DNA of 51,029 nucleotides from Acidobacteriota bacterium (GTDB taxonomy: Bacteria > Acidobacteriota > Blastocatellia > RBC074), in contig JAEUQO010000022.1 of NCBI GenBank assembly GCA_016789605.1, forward strand, positions 1 through 51,029, written 5' to 3'. The notes under the pieces are model-generated. The model saw nothing but the letters and a program-made list of their open reading frames with translations. It was not told the origin of the DNA and did not search any database. The position numbers and the translations under genes are program-made. Shown here in pieces: positions 10,160 to 19,010 of the stretch. Numbering within the stretch: position 1 is the first letter of the stretch; each line of letters opens with the position of its first letter.

Positions 10160-11824
10160 TTACCGCCGTTCGTAAACCACCTTCCCATCAAAAATCGTCA
10201 GCACGACGCGCGCCTTTTCGATTTCCACCGGATTGATTTTGAAAATGTCTGCCGACAGTACCACCAGATCGGCCAGCTTGCCGACTTCGAGCGTTCCTTT
10301 TTGCGCTTCGGTGAAGCTGGCATACGCAGAGCCATAGGTGTATGCCTTGACTGCTTCGGCGACGCTGATTTTTTGTTCCGGCACCCAGCCTTGTGGACGT
10401 TTGCCGTCCAACGTGCGCCGCGTTACTGCGCCGTAAATTCCCATTAACGGTTCCATCGGCGCGACAAACCAGTCAGAGCCAAATGCCAGCACTGCGCCAG
10501 CGTCGAGCAACGCGCGGAAGGCATAGGTGCCTTTGGCGCGTTCGGGGCCGATGCGGTTTTCGGCCCAGCGTCCGTCATCAATCGCGTGGTATGGCTGCAT
10601 CGAAGCGATGACGCGCTGACCGGCAAATCGTTTGATCTCTGCCAGCCGCAAATGCTGCGCGTGCTCGATGCGAAAGCGCCGATCACGCGCGCCGTTTTGT
10701 TTTTCCGCGGCGGCAAAAAAATCCAGGATGGTTTGATTGGCTTTGTCGCCGATGGCGTGCACGGCAACCTGCAACCCGGCTTTGTCCGCGCCCAGAATGC
10801 GCTCGCGCATTTTGCTTTCAGGGAACATTTCGTCGCTGGGCAATCCCGCAGTTTTGGGATCGTCCAGATACGGCGCAAAAAACAGCGCCGTGGTCGAACC
10901 CAGCGAACCGTCAGCGAAACCTTTGAGCGCGCCGACTTGCAGCTTGTCGTTGCCGAAACCGGCTTTGAGGCCGACGCGCGCCAGCCGTTGCCATTCTGCC
11001 AGCGGCTGATGTCCGCTGATGCGCACTGTCAATTCGTCCTGTTTCAGCAACCGCTGATAAACGGCCAGCACTTCCGGCGCAGCCGACATATCCTGCACGC
11101 TGGTGACGCCGTTTTCGGCGGCATATTTCATCGCGGCTTTCACCGCTTCGATCATTTCGTCTTCGCTGGGCGCGGGAATGACTTTGTAGACAAAATTCAT
11201 CGCCGCATCTTTCAGCACTCCGGTTGGTTCGCCTTGTGCATCACGCACAATCGTGCCGCCGTCCGGGTCTTTGGTCTCGCGCGTCACACCGGCGAGTTTC
11301 AAGGCCAGCGAATTCGCCAGACACATATGCCCATCCAGCCGATTGATAAAAACCGGATTGTCGGGCGTTACCGCATCAATCAATTGCCGCGTCGGCAAAT
11401 TGGCAGGCGTCCAGTTTTCGTGATCCCAATTGCCATTGAGCACCCAACGGCCTTTGGGCAGTTTGGCGGCGAATTCGCCAATGCGTTTGCGAAACTCTTC
11501 GGGCGTTTTGGCATCGCGCAATTGCACGCTGGCCAATCCTGCACCGCCATCCAAAAAATGAACGTGCGCATCATTGAATCCCGGCACTGCGCGTTTGCCT
11601 TGCAGGTCAATGACTTTGGTTGTTTTGCCGATCAGCTTGCGGATGTCGGCATTCGCGCCCACGGCGACGATGCGTTGCCCCAGAATCGCCACCGCTTCGG
11701 CTTCTGGTTGCTTGTCATTCACCGTCCAGATTTTGCCGTTGAGCAACACCAGATCGGCAGGGATTTGGGCCAACGCGCTGAATGACAGCGCCAACCAACA
11801 GAAAAGAATCAGACCGATTTTCAT
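10160..11824 (-). CDS. Secreted YtcJ-like amidohydrolase
   Basis: The 554-residue protein has a Sec signal peptide (1-20, ending FSALAQ). The amidohydrolase-3/YtcJ pattern follows: an N-terminal beta-sandwich half ([11 protein letters not shown]), [14 protein letters not shown] with the HxH metal ligands at 87 and 89, [29 protein letters not shown] with the metal-binding Asp, and a C-terminal [15 protein letters not shown]. Enzymes of this family hydrolyse C-N or C-O bonds with one or two metals; substrates of YtcJ members are mostly unknown. Export suggests that it acts in the periplasm. It is convergent with the membrane-protein gene and 57 bases downstream of the CDF gene. Confidence 0.9.
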   Translation of the reverse strand: MKIGLILFCWLALSFSALAQIPADLVLLNGKIWTVNDKQPEAEAVAILGQRIVAVGANADIRKLIGKTTKVIDLQGKRAVPGFNDAHVHFLDGGAGLASVQLRDAKTPEEFRKRIGEFAAKLPKGRWVLNGNWDHENWTPANLPTRQLIDAVTPDNPVFINRLDGHMCLANSLALKLAGVTRETKDPDGGTIVRDAQGEPTGVLKDAAMNFVYKVIPAPSEDEMIEAVKAAMKYAAENGVTSVQDMSAAPEVLAVYQRLLKQDELTVRISGHQPLAEWQRLARVGLKAGFGNDKLQVGALKGFADGSLGSTTALFFAPYLDDPKTAGLPSDEMFPESKMRERILGADKAGLQVAVHAIGDKANQTILDFFAAAEKQNGARDRRFRIEHAQHLRLAEIKRFAGQRVIASMQPYHAIDDGRWAENRIGPERAKGTYAFRALLDAGAVLAFGSDWFVAPMEPLMGIYGAVTRRTLDGKRPQGWVPEQKISVAEAVKAYTYGSAYASFTEAQKGTLEVGKLADLVVLSADIFKINPVEIEKARVVLTIFDGKVVYERR

Positions 11825-11881
11825 AGCAATTCAATTGTTTGAGAGACGAATACAGCCGTTGCTACTTCTAGTTGTTACAGC

Positions 11882-12859
11882 TCAGCACTTTTGCGCTTTT
11901 TTGAGTGGGACGACAGTGGCAAAGGTCGGGTCTTCGATCTGAATGGTGGAATGATTCAGACCGAAACGCGTGGCGAGCAAGGCGCGGACTTCGCGCAGCA
12001 CGCGACAGCTTTCACGGGCATCGGCAACCACGACGTGCGCCGTCAGCACGTGACGATCGGACGTTATGGTCCAGATGTGCAAATCGTGCACTTGCCGCAC
12101 GCCGGTGACTGAGCGAATGGCCTCTTCGACGGCCTCGGGCTGAATGTGCGATGGCGTGCCTTCCAGCAAGACGTTGACGGCATCGCGCACCAACCGCCAG
12201 GAATTCCAGATGATCAATAAACTGATGATGACGCTGAATACGGGGTCGGCCCATGTCCAGCCGCGCCAAATGATCAACACGCCCGCCAGTATCGCCGCCA
12301 CCGAACCGAACAAATCTCCCAGCACGTGCAAAAACGCGCCGCGCGCGTTCAGATCGTCCTGATGTGAATGCGAAAGCAAATAGGCTGACACCAGATTGAC
12401 CAGCAATCCGCCGGTTGAAATCCAGACCAGCGTCCAGCCTTGCACCTGCTCAGGTTGCCGCAATCGGTGATAGGCTTCGTAGCAAATAAAAAGCGAGAGC
12501 GCGATCAACGTCACGCCATTGGCCAACGCGGCCAAAATCTCCAGCCGATAAAATCCATAGGTTTTGCTTGGCGTGGCCGGGCGCGAAGCAAACCGTGCCG
12601 CCAACAAGGCCAGCGCAAGCGCCGCGACGTCGGTGAACATATGCCCGGCGTCTGACAACAGCGCCAGACTGTTGGCCAGATAACCGCCGATGGCTTCGGC
12701 CAGCATATAACCGAACGTCAGCATCAACACGAGCAATAGTGTTCGTTGCGAAGCGCCACGGGCGTGATTGTGATGATGGTGCGAATGCGCATGGCGGTCG
12801 TGGCCGTGCGCATGGTCGCGGTGGTGTTCGTGTGACGAATGTGATGCGTGACTGACCAT
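11882..12859 (-). CDS. Cation diffusion facilitator (CzcD/ZitB-like) metal exporter
   Basis: The 325-residue protein opens with a histidine-rich tail (about 15 His in the first 33 residues), typical of Zn/Co/Cd exporters. Six membrane segments follow. SDAGHMFTD (helix 2) and HVLGDLFGS (helix 5) give the HxxxD/HxxxD metal site of zinc-type CDFs. A cytosolic C-terminal domain follows ([20 protein letters not shown]). The ATG at 12859 is used; the codon before it is TTG. It exports divalent metal in exchange for protons. The neighbouring FmdE-like gene (minus, 54 bases upstream) also encodes a Cys-rich metal-binding protein, but no regulator is visible. Confidence 0.92.
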   Translation of the reverse strand: MVSHASHSSHEHHRDHAHGHDRHAHSHHHHNHARGASQRTLLLVLMLTFGYMLAEAIGGYLANSLALLSDAGHMFTDVAALALALLAARFASRPATPSKTYGFYRLEILAALANGVTLIALSLFICYEAYHRLRQPEQVQGWTLVWISTGGLLVNLVSAYLLSHSHQDDLNARGAFLHVLGDLFGSVAAILAGVLIIWRGWTWADPVFSVIISLLIIWNSWRLVRDAVNVLLEGTPSHIQPEAVEEAIRSVTGVRQVHDLHIWTITSDRHVLTAHVVVADARESCRVLREVRALLATRFGLNHSTIQIEDPTFATVVPLKKAQKC

Positions 12860-12913
12860 CAAAACGAATCCCGGCGCAGCAATTTGACTGCGCAGTTATG
12901 GTGAAACCGGCAA

Positions 12914-13492
12914 CTAGCCGACCGGTTCGTAATATCGTTCACCAGCGCAGGCGCGGCAAAGTGTGCGTCCGTCGCGCGTAATTTCGCGCTGATCGTTTAT
13001 GCCTTCGCCGCATTCTGCACAAGCCACGCGCGAAAGCGGATGCCCCGGTTTGTCAGCGTCAGGCAAATTCACGCGCACGGGTTGCCACAAAAACAAATCT
13101 TCGTCGGGCAACGTCTGATAGGCTTCCAGTTGCTGGGCTTTTTTGGTTGGCAAATGCGCGAAGCGTTCTTTGGCCAGTTCGCGCGAACTTTCTCGCGCGA
13201 CCACGCGCACCGCCTCGTTGGTTTCCGTATTCAAAAACGTCGCGGCCAACTTCCCGAAATCGCGAAACTTCAACGTCCGTTTGCCCAGGCGGCAACCGGT
13301 CACCGTGTTGATGGCGTCTGCCGCGCAACGATCAATTTCCACATAGACAATCAGCCGTTTGCCGACTTTGGGCTCTTCGATGCCGATCAAGCGACAGCCC
13401 AGCATCGCCATCCGCACGCCCAGCACCTGGCCCGGACACATATGCCCGTGATTGCGTTCGGCTTCGGTTAGGTATTCGGCCAACGTTTTCAC
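12914..13492 (-). CDS. FmdE-like protein with C-terminal zinc ribbon
   Basis: The 192-residue protein matches the FmdE family (formylmethanofuran dehydrogenase subunit E-like): [15 protein letters not shown] (16-30) with the conserved Cys, [21 protein letters not shown], and later a four-Cys zinc ribbon (CAECGEG, then CRACAGE). In methanogens FmdE accompanies molybdenum/tungsten formylmethanofuran dehydrogenase. No other such subunit is in the window, so here it is a free-standing metal-binding protein whose reaction is unknown. It sits 24 bases after the NamZ gene and before the CDF exporter, all on one strand. A role with molybdopterin or a metal cofactor is only a suggestion. Confidence 0.82.
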   Translation of the reverse strand: MKTLAEYLTEAERNHGHMCPGQVLGVRMAMLGCRLIGIEEPKVGKRLIVYVEIDRCAADAINTVTGCRLGKRTLKFRDFGKLAATFLNTETNEAVRVVARESSRELAKERFAHLPTKKAQQLEAYQTLPDEDLFLWQPVRVNLPDADKPGHPLSRVACAECGEGINDQREITRDGRTLCRACAGERYYEPVG

Positions 13493-13516
13493 CGCAAATC
13501 CTCAAGGATAATGCCT

Positions 13517-14689
13517 TCAGTACAACAGGTACGGCTGGCGTTGTTGGGCAAATTGGCGTTCGTCTGCGTGCCAGGACGCCGCGATGTCAGCCAGCGAAAC
13601 GCCGGATTCGATCTGTGCGCGCAGTTTGGTTGTGCCCGCGATCACGTCGAAGGGCAACCGGTCAAACACGTACTCATAGGGCGGCGCCTGCCAGGCGAAA
13701 TCCTGCGGATACAAATCGTGCATCGCTTTGATCAATGCGATGCCGGTGAGCACCGGTTTGAACGTTTGACGGTCAAGCACGTGAATCTGGACGCCGTGGC
13801 ATAACTGTCTGGCGTGTTTTTGGAAGGTCGGTTGAAAACTGTGCGGACGAAAGTAGACGCCCGGCAACGACTGGTGATTTAGATGCGCTGCTAATTCGTA
13901 GGCGTCAGCATATGGCGCGCCGTTGATCTCAAACGGTCGTGTTGTGCCGCGCCCTTCGCTCAGTTGTGTGCCTTCGACGTAAACCGTACCCGGATAGACC
14001 ACCGCCGTTTCCACGGTCGGCATATTGGGCGAAGGCAACACCCACGGCGCATCAGTTTCGTCCAGATACCAATGGCGTTGCCAGCCTTCGACCGGCACGA
14101 TTTCCAGGTCACAGCCGATGCCAAATTCTTCGTTGAACATACGGGCCAGTTCGCCCACGGTCAGGCCGTGGCGCATCGGAATGGGAAACATCCCGACAAA
14201 CGATTCATGACCGGATTCGAGCAAACTGCCTTCAATGTCTATGCCGTTGATCGGATTGGGCCGATCACATACGACCACTCGTTTGCCTTGTTCGCGCGCA
14301 GCCTGCATGGCCAGCGCCATCGTGTAAATGAAAGTGTAAACACGCGTGCCGACATCCGGCACGTCAAAGACCAATACATCTACTTCGGCCAGCATGTCTG
14401 GCGTCGGTTTGCGCACCGTGCCATAGAGCGAATATGCCATCACGCCTGTGCGCCGGTCGTGAAAGCCTTCCCACTCGATCATATTATCTTGCGTTTCACC
14501 GCGAATGCCGTGTTGCGGGCCAAACAGCGCCGTCAGATTGATGGCCGGGTGAGCGTGAAACTGGTCTGCTGCGTGACGAAAGCCGTGGTCTATCGTCGCC
14601 GGGTTGCAGATCAAACCGGTGCGTTCTTTGCGCAGCCAGCGCGCCGGGTCGCGTAACAAGACTTCTAAACCGAGTGTGATGTTGTTCAT
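13517..14689 (-). CDS. namZ: Exo-beta-N-acetylmuramidase NamZ-like (DUF1343, GH171)
   Basis: The 390-residue protein is a full-length DUF1343 member. Visible motifs are [10 protein letters not shown] (24-33), FGPQHGIRG (56-64), [62 protein letters not shown] and [13 protein letters not shown]1343 proteins include NamZ, which removes N-acetylmuramic acid from the non-reducing end of peptidoglycan fragments. No signal peptide is seen, so this copy may act on imported fragments in the cytosol, consistent with wall recycling. It precedes the FmdE-like gene by 24 bases. No other MurNAc-recycling gene is adjacent. Confidence 0.88.
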   Translation of the reverse strand: MNNITLGLEVLLRDPARWLRKERTGLICNPATIDHGFRHAADQFHAHPAINLTALFGPQHGIRGETQDNMIEWEGFHDRRTGVMAYSLYGTVRKPTPDMLAEVDVLVFDVPDVGTRVYTFIYTMALAMQAAREQGKRVVVCDRPNPINGIDIEGSLLESGHESFVGMFPIPMRHGLTVGELARMFNEEFGIGCDLEIVPVEGWQRHWYLDETDAPWVLPSPNMPTVETAVVYPGTVYVEGTQLSEGRGTTRPFEINGAPYADAYELAAHLNHQSLPGVYFRPHSFQPTFQKHARQLCHGVQIHVLDRQTFKPVLTGIALIKAMHDLYPQDFAWQAPPYEYVFDRLPFDVIAGTTKLRAQIESGVSLADIAASWHADERQFAQQRQPYLLY

Positions 14690-14787
14690 CTTGAAAACGG
14701 CAGCGCTCTGTCAGCTCCTGCCTGCCTTTGTCTGCGTTTGGTTTGCGGTTGTGTCAGGAAAGAAAACGGTTGCCGGGCAAGCGGCGT

Positions 14788-15042
14788 TCAACGGGCATTC
14801 CAGATCAGAAAGGCGAATCCACCGACGATGATGATGATCAGCACCAACAGCAATCCTATCCCCAAGCCCCAGGCCAAAGTCTTGCGTGGCGCTGCCGCGC
14901 CGGTTTCGGCTGGGTGTTCTTGTTGCAAGGCGCGCCATCGTTCGCTCATTTTCTCAACGGTGGCAGGATAGGCTTCGCCTTCTAAACGAGCGGTCTGCAA
15001 CCGGTCGTCTTCCGTCGTTGTTTTCTTCCTGAAATCTTCCAT
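14788..15042 (-). CDS. Small single-span membrane protein, unknown
   Basis: An 84-residue frame with a charged, helical N-terminal half (EKMSERWRALQQEHP) and one strong membrane segment near the end (about 58-80, GLGIGLLLVLIIIIVGGFAF). It ends with a short polar tail, as in tail-anchored proteins. The ribosome site is weak. The composition and a clean hydrophobic helix support a real gene. It lies 98 bases before namZ on the same strand. No family was recognised. Confidence 0.55.
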   Translation of the reverse strand: MEDFRKKTTTEDDRLQTARLEGEAYPATVEKMSERWRALQQEHPAETGAAAPRKTLAWGLGIGLLLVLIIIIVGGFAFLIWNAR

Positions 15043-15166
15043 AGCCGGAGTATCGGCAATGCTCCATAAGGTGTCAACGCCCTGTTTCTTATGTGTGCAG
15101 GGCCACCAAAGCAGGCCGCAGGAATGGGCGTTGAGGGCGGATGAGAATTGGCAATGGGCGAAATGT

Positions 15167-15201
15167 GGTTGGCGATTTTGCCCACAGCAACGTCGCCAAC
15201 C
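15167..15201 (-). terminator. Hairpin after the VOC gene
   Basis: Nine-base arms, GGTTGGCGA at 15167-15175 and TCGCCAACC at 15193-15201, pair perfectly around a 17-base loop. It lies just after the VOC stop (15211). No T tract follows on the minus strand, so it may be a weak terminator or mRNA-end hairpin. Confidence 0.35.
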
Positions 15202-15210
15202 CGCGTAGTT

Positions 15211-15654
15211 TTATGACTGGCTGTATCGTGCGTCAGAGCGTCGCTGCAATTCTTCCGATGACATTTCTTCTTTGTGCGTGGCAATCCACCAGGTATTCCC
15301 CAGTGGGTCTTGCACGCCTGCATTGCGGTCACCATAAAACTGGTCCGCCGGTTCCATCAGCGAAATGCCGCCAGCCGCCAACGCCCGCTGATAGAGCGCA
15401 TCTGTATCGGGCACGTATAGGTAGAAAACCGCCGGTTTGACGGCGGCTGCCTCACGCGCCCCGCCAATCATCAACATGGAATCTCCGATGCGGACTTCGG
15501 CGTGTTGAATGCGGCCATCGGCGTCTTTCAACGCTTCTGTTGCTTGTCCGTCAAACGCCTGTGTCAGGAATTCGATCAGGCGTTCCGGTTCCATCACTGT
15601 CAGATACGGCGTGACGGTGTGATAGCCTGCTGGTTTGTAATTCACGTTTGCCAT
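15211..15654 (-). CDS. VOC superfamily (PhnB/glyoxalase-like) protein
   Basis: The 147-residue protein starts at MANVNYKP; AGGAGG lies a few bases upstream of this ATG, which decides against the longer frame. It has two beta-alpha-beta-beta-beta modules: TVTPYLTVMEPERLIEFLTQAF (first helix region) and FYLYVPDTDALYQRALAAGG, ending with VQDPLGNTWWIATH. This is the PhnB/glyoxalase-like branch of the VOC fold. H-E-type metal positions are incomplete by eye, so an enzyme role is unproven. A palindromic element lies upstream and a hairpin downstream. Confidence 0.85.
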   Translation of the reverse strand: MANVNYKPAGYHTVTPYLTVMEPERLIEFLTQAFDGQATEALKDADGRIQHAEVRIGDSMLMIGGAREAAAVKPAVFYLYVPDTDALYQRALAAGGISLMEPADQFYGDRNAGVQDPLGNTWWIATHKEEMSSEELQRRSDARYSQS

Positions 15655-15769
15655 AAGTCCTCCTAAAATTGATGACCAATGCGGTCGTTTTCGTCGGCAA
15701 ACAAAGCTTTGGCCGCAAACTGGCGACGATCTGGCGCAAGCTAGATCGTTTTTCAATTCGCTTTACGGA

Positions 15770-15830
15770 TTGGCCACAGAGCCACGGAGGCTTAGAGAAA
15801 TACTTAGAAACCTCTGTGGCTCTGTGGCAA
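15770..15830. repeat. Intergenic palindromic element (CCACAGAG type)
   Basis: Arms at 15770-15790 and 15811-15830 are near-perfect reverse complements (one extra base and one substitution in about 20), both built on GCCACAGAGCCAC. The 20-base spacer is AT-rich. Similar CCACAGAG-type palindromes are, from memory, scattered through intergenic DNA of several environmental phyla. Whether other copies exist in this genome cannot be seen here; only one is in the window. Confidence 0.55.
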
Positions 15831-15895
15831 AACCCGTACGCCAAAATGAAATCTGATCTAAAAACAGTGAGAAAGACGCGCGCGGCCGTGAGCGG

Positions 15896-16609
15896 TTATT
15901 TTTCCAGCCGCAGCCGGCCAAACGCTTCGGGCACGTGATAGTTTTTCGCGCCGGTTGGTTGCCACGAAATGTAGTTCCGATCAGGCGGCGGCCCTTGCAA
16001 GCGGTAAAAGTTCACGCGCATTTCGTTGCCGGCTTTGGCTGGGCGTGCATCAACCTGCGCCAGCGGAATGCGCATTTCGCCGTACCAGATTTTTGCCTTT
16101 TCGTTGATGCGGGCTTTGACTTCAAATCCGGCGGCGTTCCATTCCCAGTTGTGATTGGGCGGATTTGGTTTGCGGTCAATGTCCAGATCAACCCATTCGC
16201 CCTGCGGCGAAACCTGAAATTCCGTGTAATGCTTGATGTCGTTAAAATCCGTGCCGAGGAAAACTTCCGCGACATCCCATTCCCAGAGTTTGTTGGTTTC
16301 AGCCTTGGTGGTAGGCGCGGGCTTCAGGTAGAGTTTTTCGTAGGCGCAAACAAACAGTACATAGAGATTTTTATCGGTCCAACGCGTGCGGATTTCGGTT
16401 TTGTGGCCGGGCGTCAGATCGCCCAACGGACCGCGTTCGGCCCAGACGCCCTTGATCCCTTTCCAGGCATCGGCGTTGGGGTCTGCGGTCAAGGCGAAGT
16501 CGGCTTTGGCATAGAAGCTTTTGATCGTTTTGGCATTGTCCTGCGCCTGGACGCGCACTGAACTCGCCAGCAACAAGATGACCGCCAGCGAAAGCAACGT
16601 GGTTTTCAT
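15896..16609 (-). CDS. Secreted CBM9-like/DOMON-type sugar-binding protein
   Basis: The 237-residue protein has a signal peptide (1-22, ending VQAQ). The rest is one domain like carbohydrate-binding module family 9: DAWKGIKGVW near the start, TEIRTRWTDKNLYVLFVC, WEWDVAEVFLGTD, YTEFQVSPQGEWVDL, and GEMRIPLAQV near the end. Such single-domain secreted proteins occur beside glycan enzymes, but no enzyme is adjacent here. It lies divergent from apbE, with starts 70 bases apart. Ligand unknown. Confidence 0.85.
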   Translation of the reverse strand: MKTTLLSLAVILLLASSVRVQAQDNAKTIKSFYAKADFALTADPNADAWKGIKGVWAERGPLGDLTPGHKTEIRTRWTDKNLYVLFVCAYEKLYLKPAPTTKAETNKLWEWDVAEVFLGTDFNDIKHYTEFQVSPQGEWVDLDIDRKPNPPNHNWEWNAAGFEVKARINEKAKIWYGEMRIPLAQVDARPAKAGNEMRVNFYRLQGPPPDRNYISWQPTGAKNYHVPEAFGRLRLEK

Positions 16610-16678
16610 CGGTGGATTCCTCTTCTTTCAAGAACTGATAGATTTTTTCAGGCAGAATTTCTGGATTGCGAGCACATC

Positions 16679-17761
16679 ATGCCTACGACAATGCGTTTTG
16701 TCATCATCGGCTTTCTGTTCCTGTCAGCGTTGCCGGTTGCCGCTGGCAAATGTGCGCAAACCTTTTATCAGTCGTCGAAATCTGTCGGGAAATCTGCGCC
16801 GACAACCGAACTCGTTCATTACGAAGACAACCGCGTTTCGATGGCTTGCACCTATACCATCGAAGTTTATGGCGAGGCTGCGCAACCGCTGGCGCAAATC
16901 GTCAACGACGCGCTGGATGAAGTAGACCGCATTGACCGGTTGATGAGTCATTACAAGTCGGACAGCCCGCTTTCTCAGCTAAATCGGCAAGCCAGCCAGA
17001 AGCCGGTCTTCGTCAGCGATGAGCTGTTTGATTTTCTGGCGGAATGTTTGCGCTATAGCCGCGCATCAGACGGCGCGTTTGACGTCACCGTCGGGCCATT
17101 GATGAAAGCCTGGGGGTTTTTTCGTGGCGAAGGGCGTATGCCCACTGACAGCGAATTGGCAACGGCGCGCAGCAACATTGGTTATCAACACGTCATGCTC
17201 GATCCCGAACGTAAGACCGTATTTTTTGCTCAGCCGGGATTGGAACTCGATCTGGGGGGGATCGCCAAAGGCTACGCCGTTGATCGAGTCGTGGCGTTGC
17301 TCAAACAACGCGGCATCACGCGCGCATTAGTCAGCGCCGGAGGCAGCACAATTTACGGGCTTGGTTCGCCGCCCAAATCCGCTGGCTGGGAAATAAAGCT
17401 GCGCGACCCTTTGCACGCGGAAAAGAGCGCGTTTTCTGTGTGGTTGCGAGATCAGGCGCTTTCGGTTTCAGGCAGCTACGAAAAGTTTTTTGAGCTGCAC
17501 GGCAAACGCTATTCGCACGTGATGGATCCGCGCACGGGACGACCTGTGCCCGGTGTGCTCAGCGTTGCTGTGTTGAGCGACACGGGGACGGCGGGTGATG
17601 CGCTCGACAATGTGTTTTATGTGCTCGGGCTGGCCAAAAGCCGCCGCGTTCTGGCGACGTTTTCCGCCTCGGAAGTTTTCTTTTTCGTGCCTGCGGCGCA
17701 AGGGCGCTGGCGTTTGGAACGATTACGCAAGCCGTCACTCATTTCACGAGGAACACGATGA
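16679..17761 (+). CDS. apbE: ApbE-family FAD:protein FMN transferase
   Basis: ApbE attaches FMN covalently to Thr/Ser of target proteins such as NqrB/NqrC and RnfG-type subunits, outside the cytosol. The 360-residue protein has a signal peptide (FVIIGFLFLSALPVAAG) and ApbE motifs: LMSHYKSDSPLSQLN, SDGAFDVTVGPLMKAWGF, LDLGGIAKGYAVDR, SGSYEKFFELHGKRYSHVMD, PRTGRPVPG. The usual NAGGD reads SAGGS, and the usual DALST reads DALDNV, so the metal-binding Thr position is Asn. Activity may be altered. A second start at ATG 16691 is possible. Its stop overlaps the RraA-like start as ATGA. No flavinylation target is nearby. Confidence 0.88.
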   Translation: MPTTMRFVIIGFLFLSALPVAAGKCAQTFYQSSKSVGKSAPTTELVHYEDNRVSMACTYTIEVYGEAAQPLAQIVNDALDEVDRIDRLMSHYKSDSPLSQLNRQASQKPVFVSDELFDFLAECLRYSRASDGAFDVTVGPLMKAWGFFRGEGRMPTDSELATARSNIGYQHVMLDPERKTVFFAQPGLELDLGGIAKGYAVDRVVALLKQRGITRALVSAGGSTIYGLGSPPKSAGWEIKLRDPLHAEKSAFSVWLRDQALSVSGSYEKFFELHGKRYSHVMDPRTGRPVPGVLSVAVLSDTGTAGDALDNVFYVLGLAKSRRVLATFSASEVFFFVPAAQGRWRLERLRKPSLISRGTR

Positions 17762-18453
17762 ATCCCTATTGGCAAACAGAAGCAGAGTTATTTGCGTTAA
17801 TTCGCCGCGAGCTATTTACGGCGGTGGTGGGCGATGTGATGGATAAGCTTGGGTTGCAACGGCAGTTTTTGCCGCCGCGCATACAACCGTTGCGCCAGGA
17901 CATGGTCGTGTTGGGACGCGCAATGCCGGTGTTGACTGCTGACGTTTTTAGCGACGCCGAACCGAGCCAGGCGGGCGGCGCAATGGCGCAGGCATTCGGG
18001 TTGATGCTGACCGCGCTCGATGACCTCAAACCCAACGAAGTCTATGTTTGCACGGGCGGTTCGCCGCGCTATGCGTTGTGGGGCGAATTGATGAGCACGC
18101 GCGCGTTGAAGCTGGGCGCGGCGGGCGCAGTGCTCAACGGATATGCGCGCGATGCCGACGGTATTTTGCGGCTCAACTTTCCGGCGTTTGCCTATGGGCG
18201 GTATGCGCAGGATCAAGGCCCGCGCGGCAAGGTGATTGATTTTCGCGTGTCGGTCGAAATCGAAGGCGTGCGCGTGCGGCCCGGCGATTACGTCTTTGGC
18301 GACGGTGAAGGTGTGTTGATTGTGCCGGAAGATGCCGCCGAAGAAAGTTTCAGTCGCGCGCTGGAAAAAGCGCGCGGCGAAAAGCTGGTCAAAAAAGCAT
18401 TGGAAGACGGCCTGAGCGCCAGCGACGCATTTCAGAAATTCGGGATTATGTAG
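17758..18453 (+). CDS. RraA-family/HMG aldolase-like protein
   Basis: The 231-residue protein matches the RraA/4-hydroxy-4-methyl-2-oxoglutarate aldolase fold: TAVVGDVMDKLG near the N-terminus, GELMSTRALKLGAAGAVLNG with the Arg and Gly of the active site, ARDADGI, and GDGEGVLIVPED near the C-terminus. Members are class II pyruvate aldolases or, in E. coli, the RNase E inhibitor RraA. Sequence alone does not separate the roles, but the R/D motif spacing favours aldolase-like chemistry. The start overlaps the apbE stop (ATGA), so the two are translationally coupled. Confidence 0.85.
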   Translation: MNPYWQTEAELFALIRRELFTAVVGDVMDKLGLQRQFLPPRIQPLRQDMVVLGRAMPVLTADVFSDAEPSQAGGAMAQAFGLMLTALDDLKPNEVYVCTGGSPRYALWGELMSTRALKLGAAGAVLNGYARDADGILRLNFPAFAYGRYAQDQGPRGKVIDFRVSVEIEGVRVRPGDYVFGDGEGVLIVPEDAAEESFSRALEKARGEKLVKKALEDGLSASDAFQKFGIM

Positions 18454-18488
18454 CTTGGATATCTTGCGGAAAAGCGAAGGCTTCGTTC

Positions 18489-19010
18489 GTGAACCTGACT
18501 CAAATCACCCAAAACGTGTTGTTGTGTTTGCTGGCGCTGGCGGCCTTGGTACAGGCGCGCGGATTGGTCAGCACGTACAACGGATTTTTCAAACGGGCGC
18601 GGATTGCGCCTGCGAATTTGTTGACACCGCACGCAGAGCTGGCGTGTGCCGATTGCGGCGCGCCGCAATGGGATGCGTTGCGCAGTCGGCTGGCGCGTGG
18701 TTTGCCGGATGATGGGGCAATCGTGTTTGTGCCGGGCGTTGCGGCTTTCTCTGGCGTTGGTTCAACGACAGAGAAAGCCTACTTCACGTTGTGTTACGCG
18801 CTGTTTCCGCGTCGTGTGGAACTGGCGCTGCCGATTGCTGACGCCTTAACGCCGGAACGATTGGTTGCCCTGGGCGCGCAACACAACGCGCGTTACGTCG
18901 TGTTGTACCACCCTGGGCAAACCGCCTTGTCGGGCGGCTGTCAGTTTGGCGCAGCGTTGCGATTGGTGGATTTGCGTCAGGAATTGAGGTGCGACGATGG
19001 CGTTCGCTAA
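18489..19010 (+). CDS. Small membrane-anchored protein of unknown function
   Basis: The 173-residue protein begins at a GTG with GAAGG just upstream. It has one N-terminal membrane span (VLLCLLALAALVQA). The exported part has four cysteines in total, including CADCG (about 54-58), and two mixed alpha/beta stretches (ALPIADALTP, ARYVVLYHPG) that look like a Rossmann-type or glycosyltransferase-accessory fold. No family was recognised. Its 3' end overlaps the next gene by 14 bases, implying a shared role with the GT-C-like membrane protein that follows. Confidence 0.6.
   Translation: MNLTQITQNVLLCLLALAALVQARGLVSTYNGFFKRARIAPANLLTPHAELACADCGAPQWDALRSRLARGLPDDGAIVFVPGVAAFSGVGSTTEKAYFTLCYALFPRRVELALPIADALTPERLVALGAQHNARYVVLYHPGQTALSGGCQFGAALRLVDLRQELRCDDGVR

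Noticed and set aside
10586..11785. Long open frame antisense to the amidohydrolase
   Set aside because: It is an uninterrupted shadow of a clear amidohydrolase with signal peptide and metal motifs; no domains are recognised.
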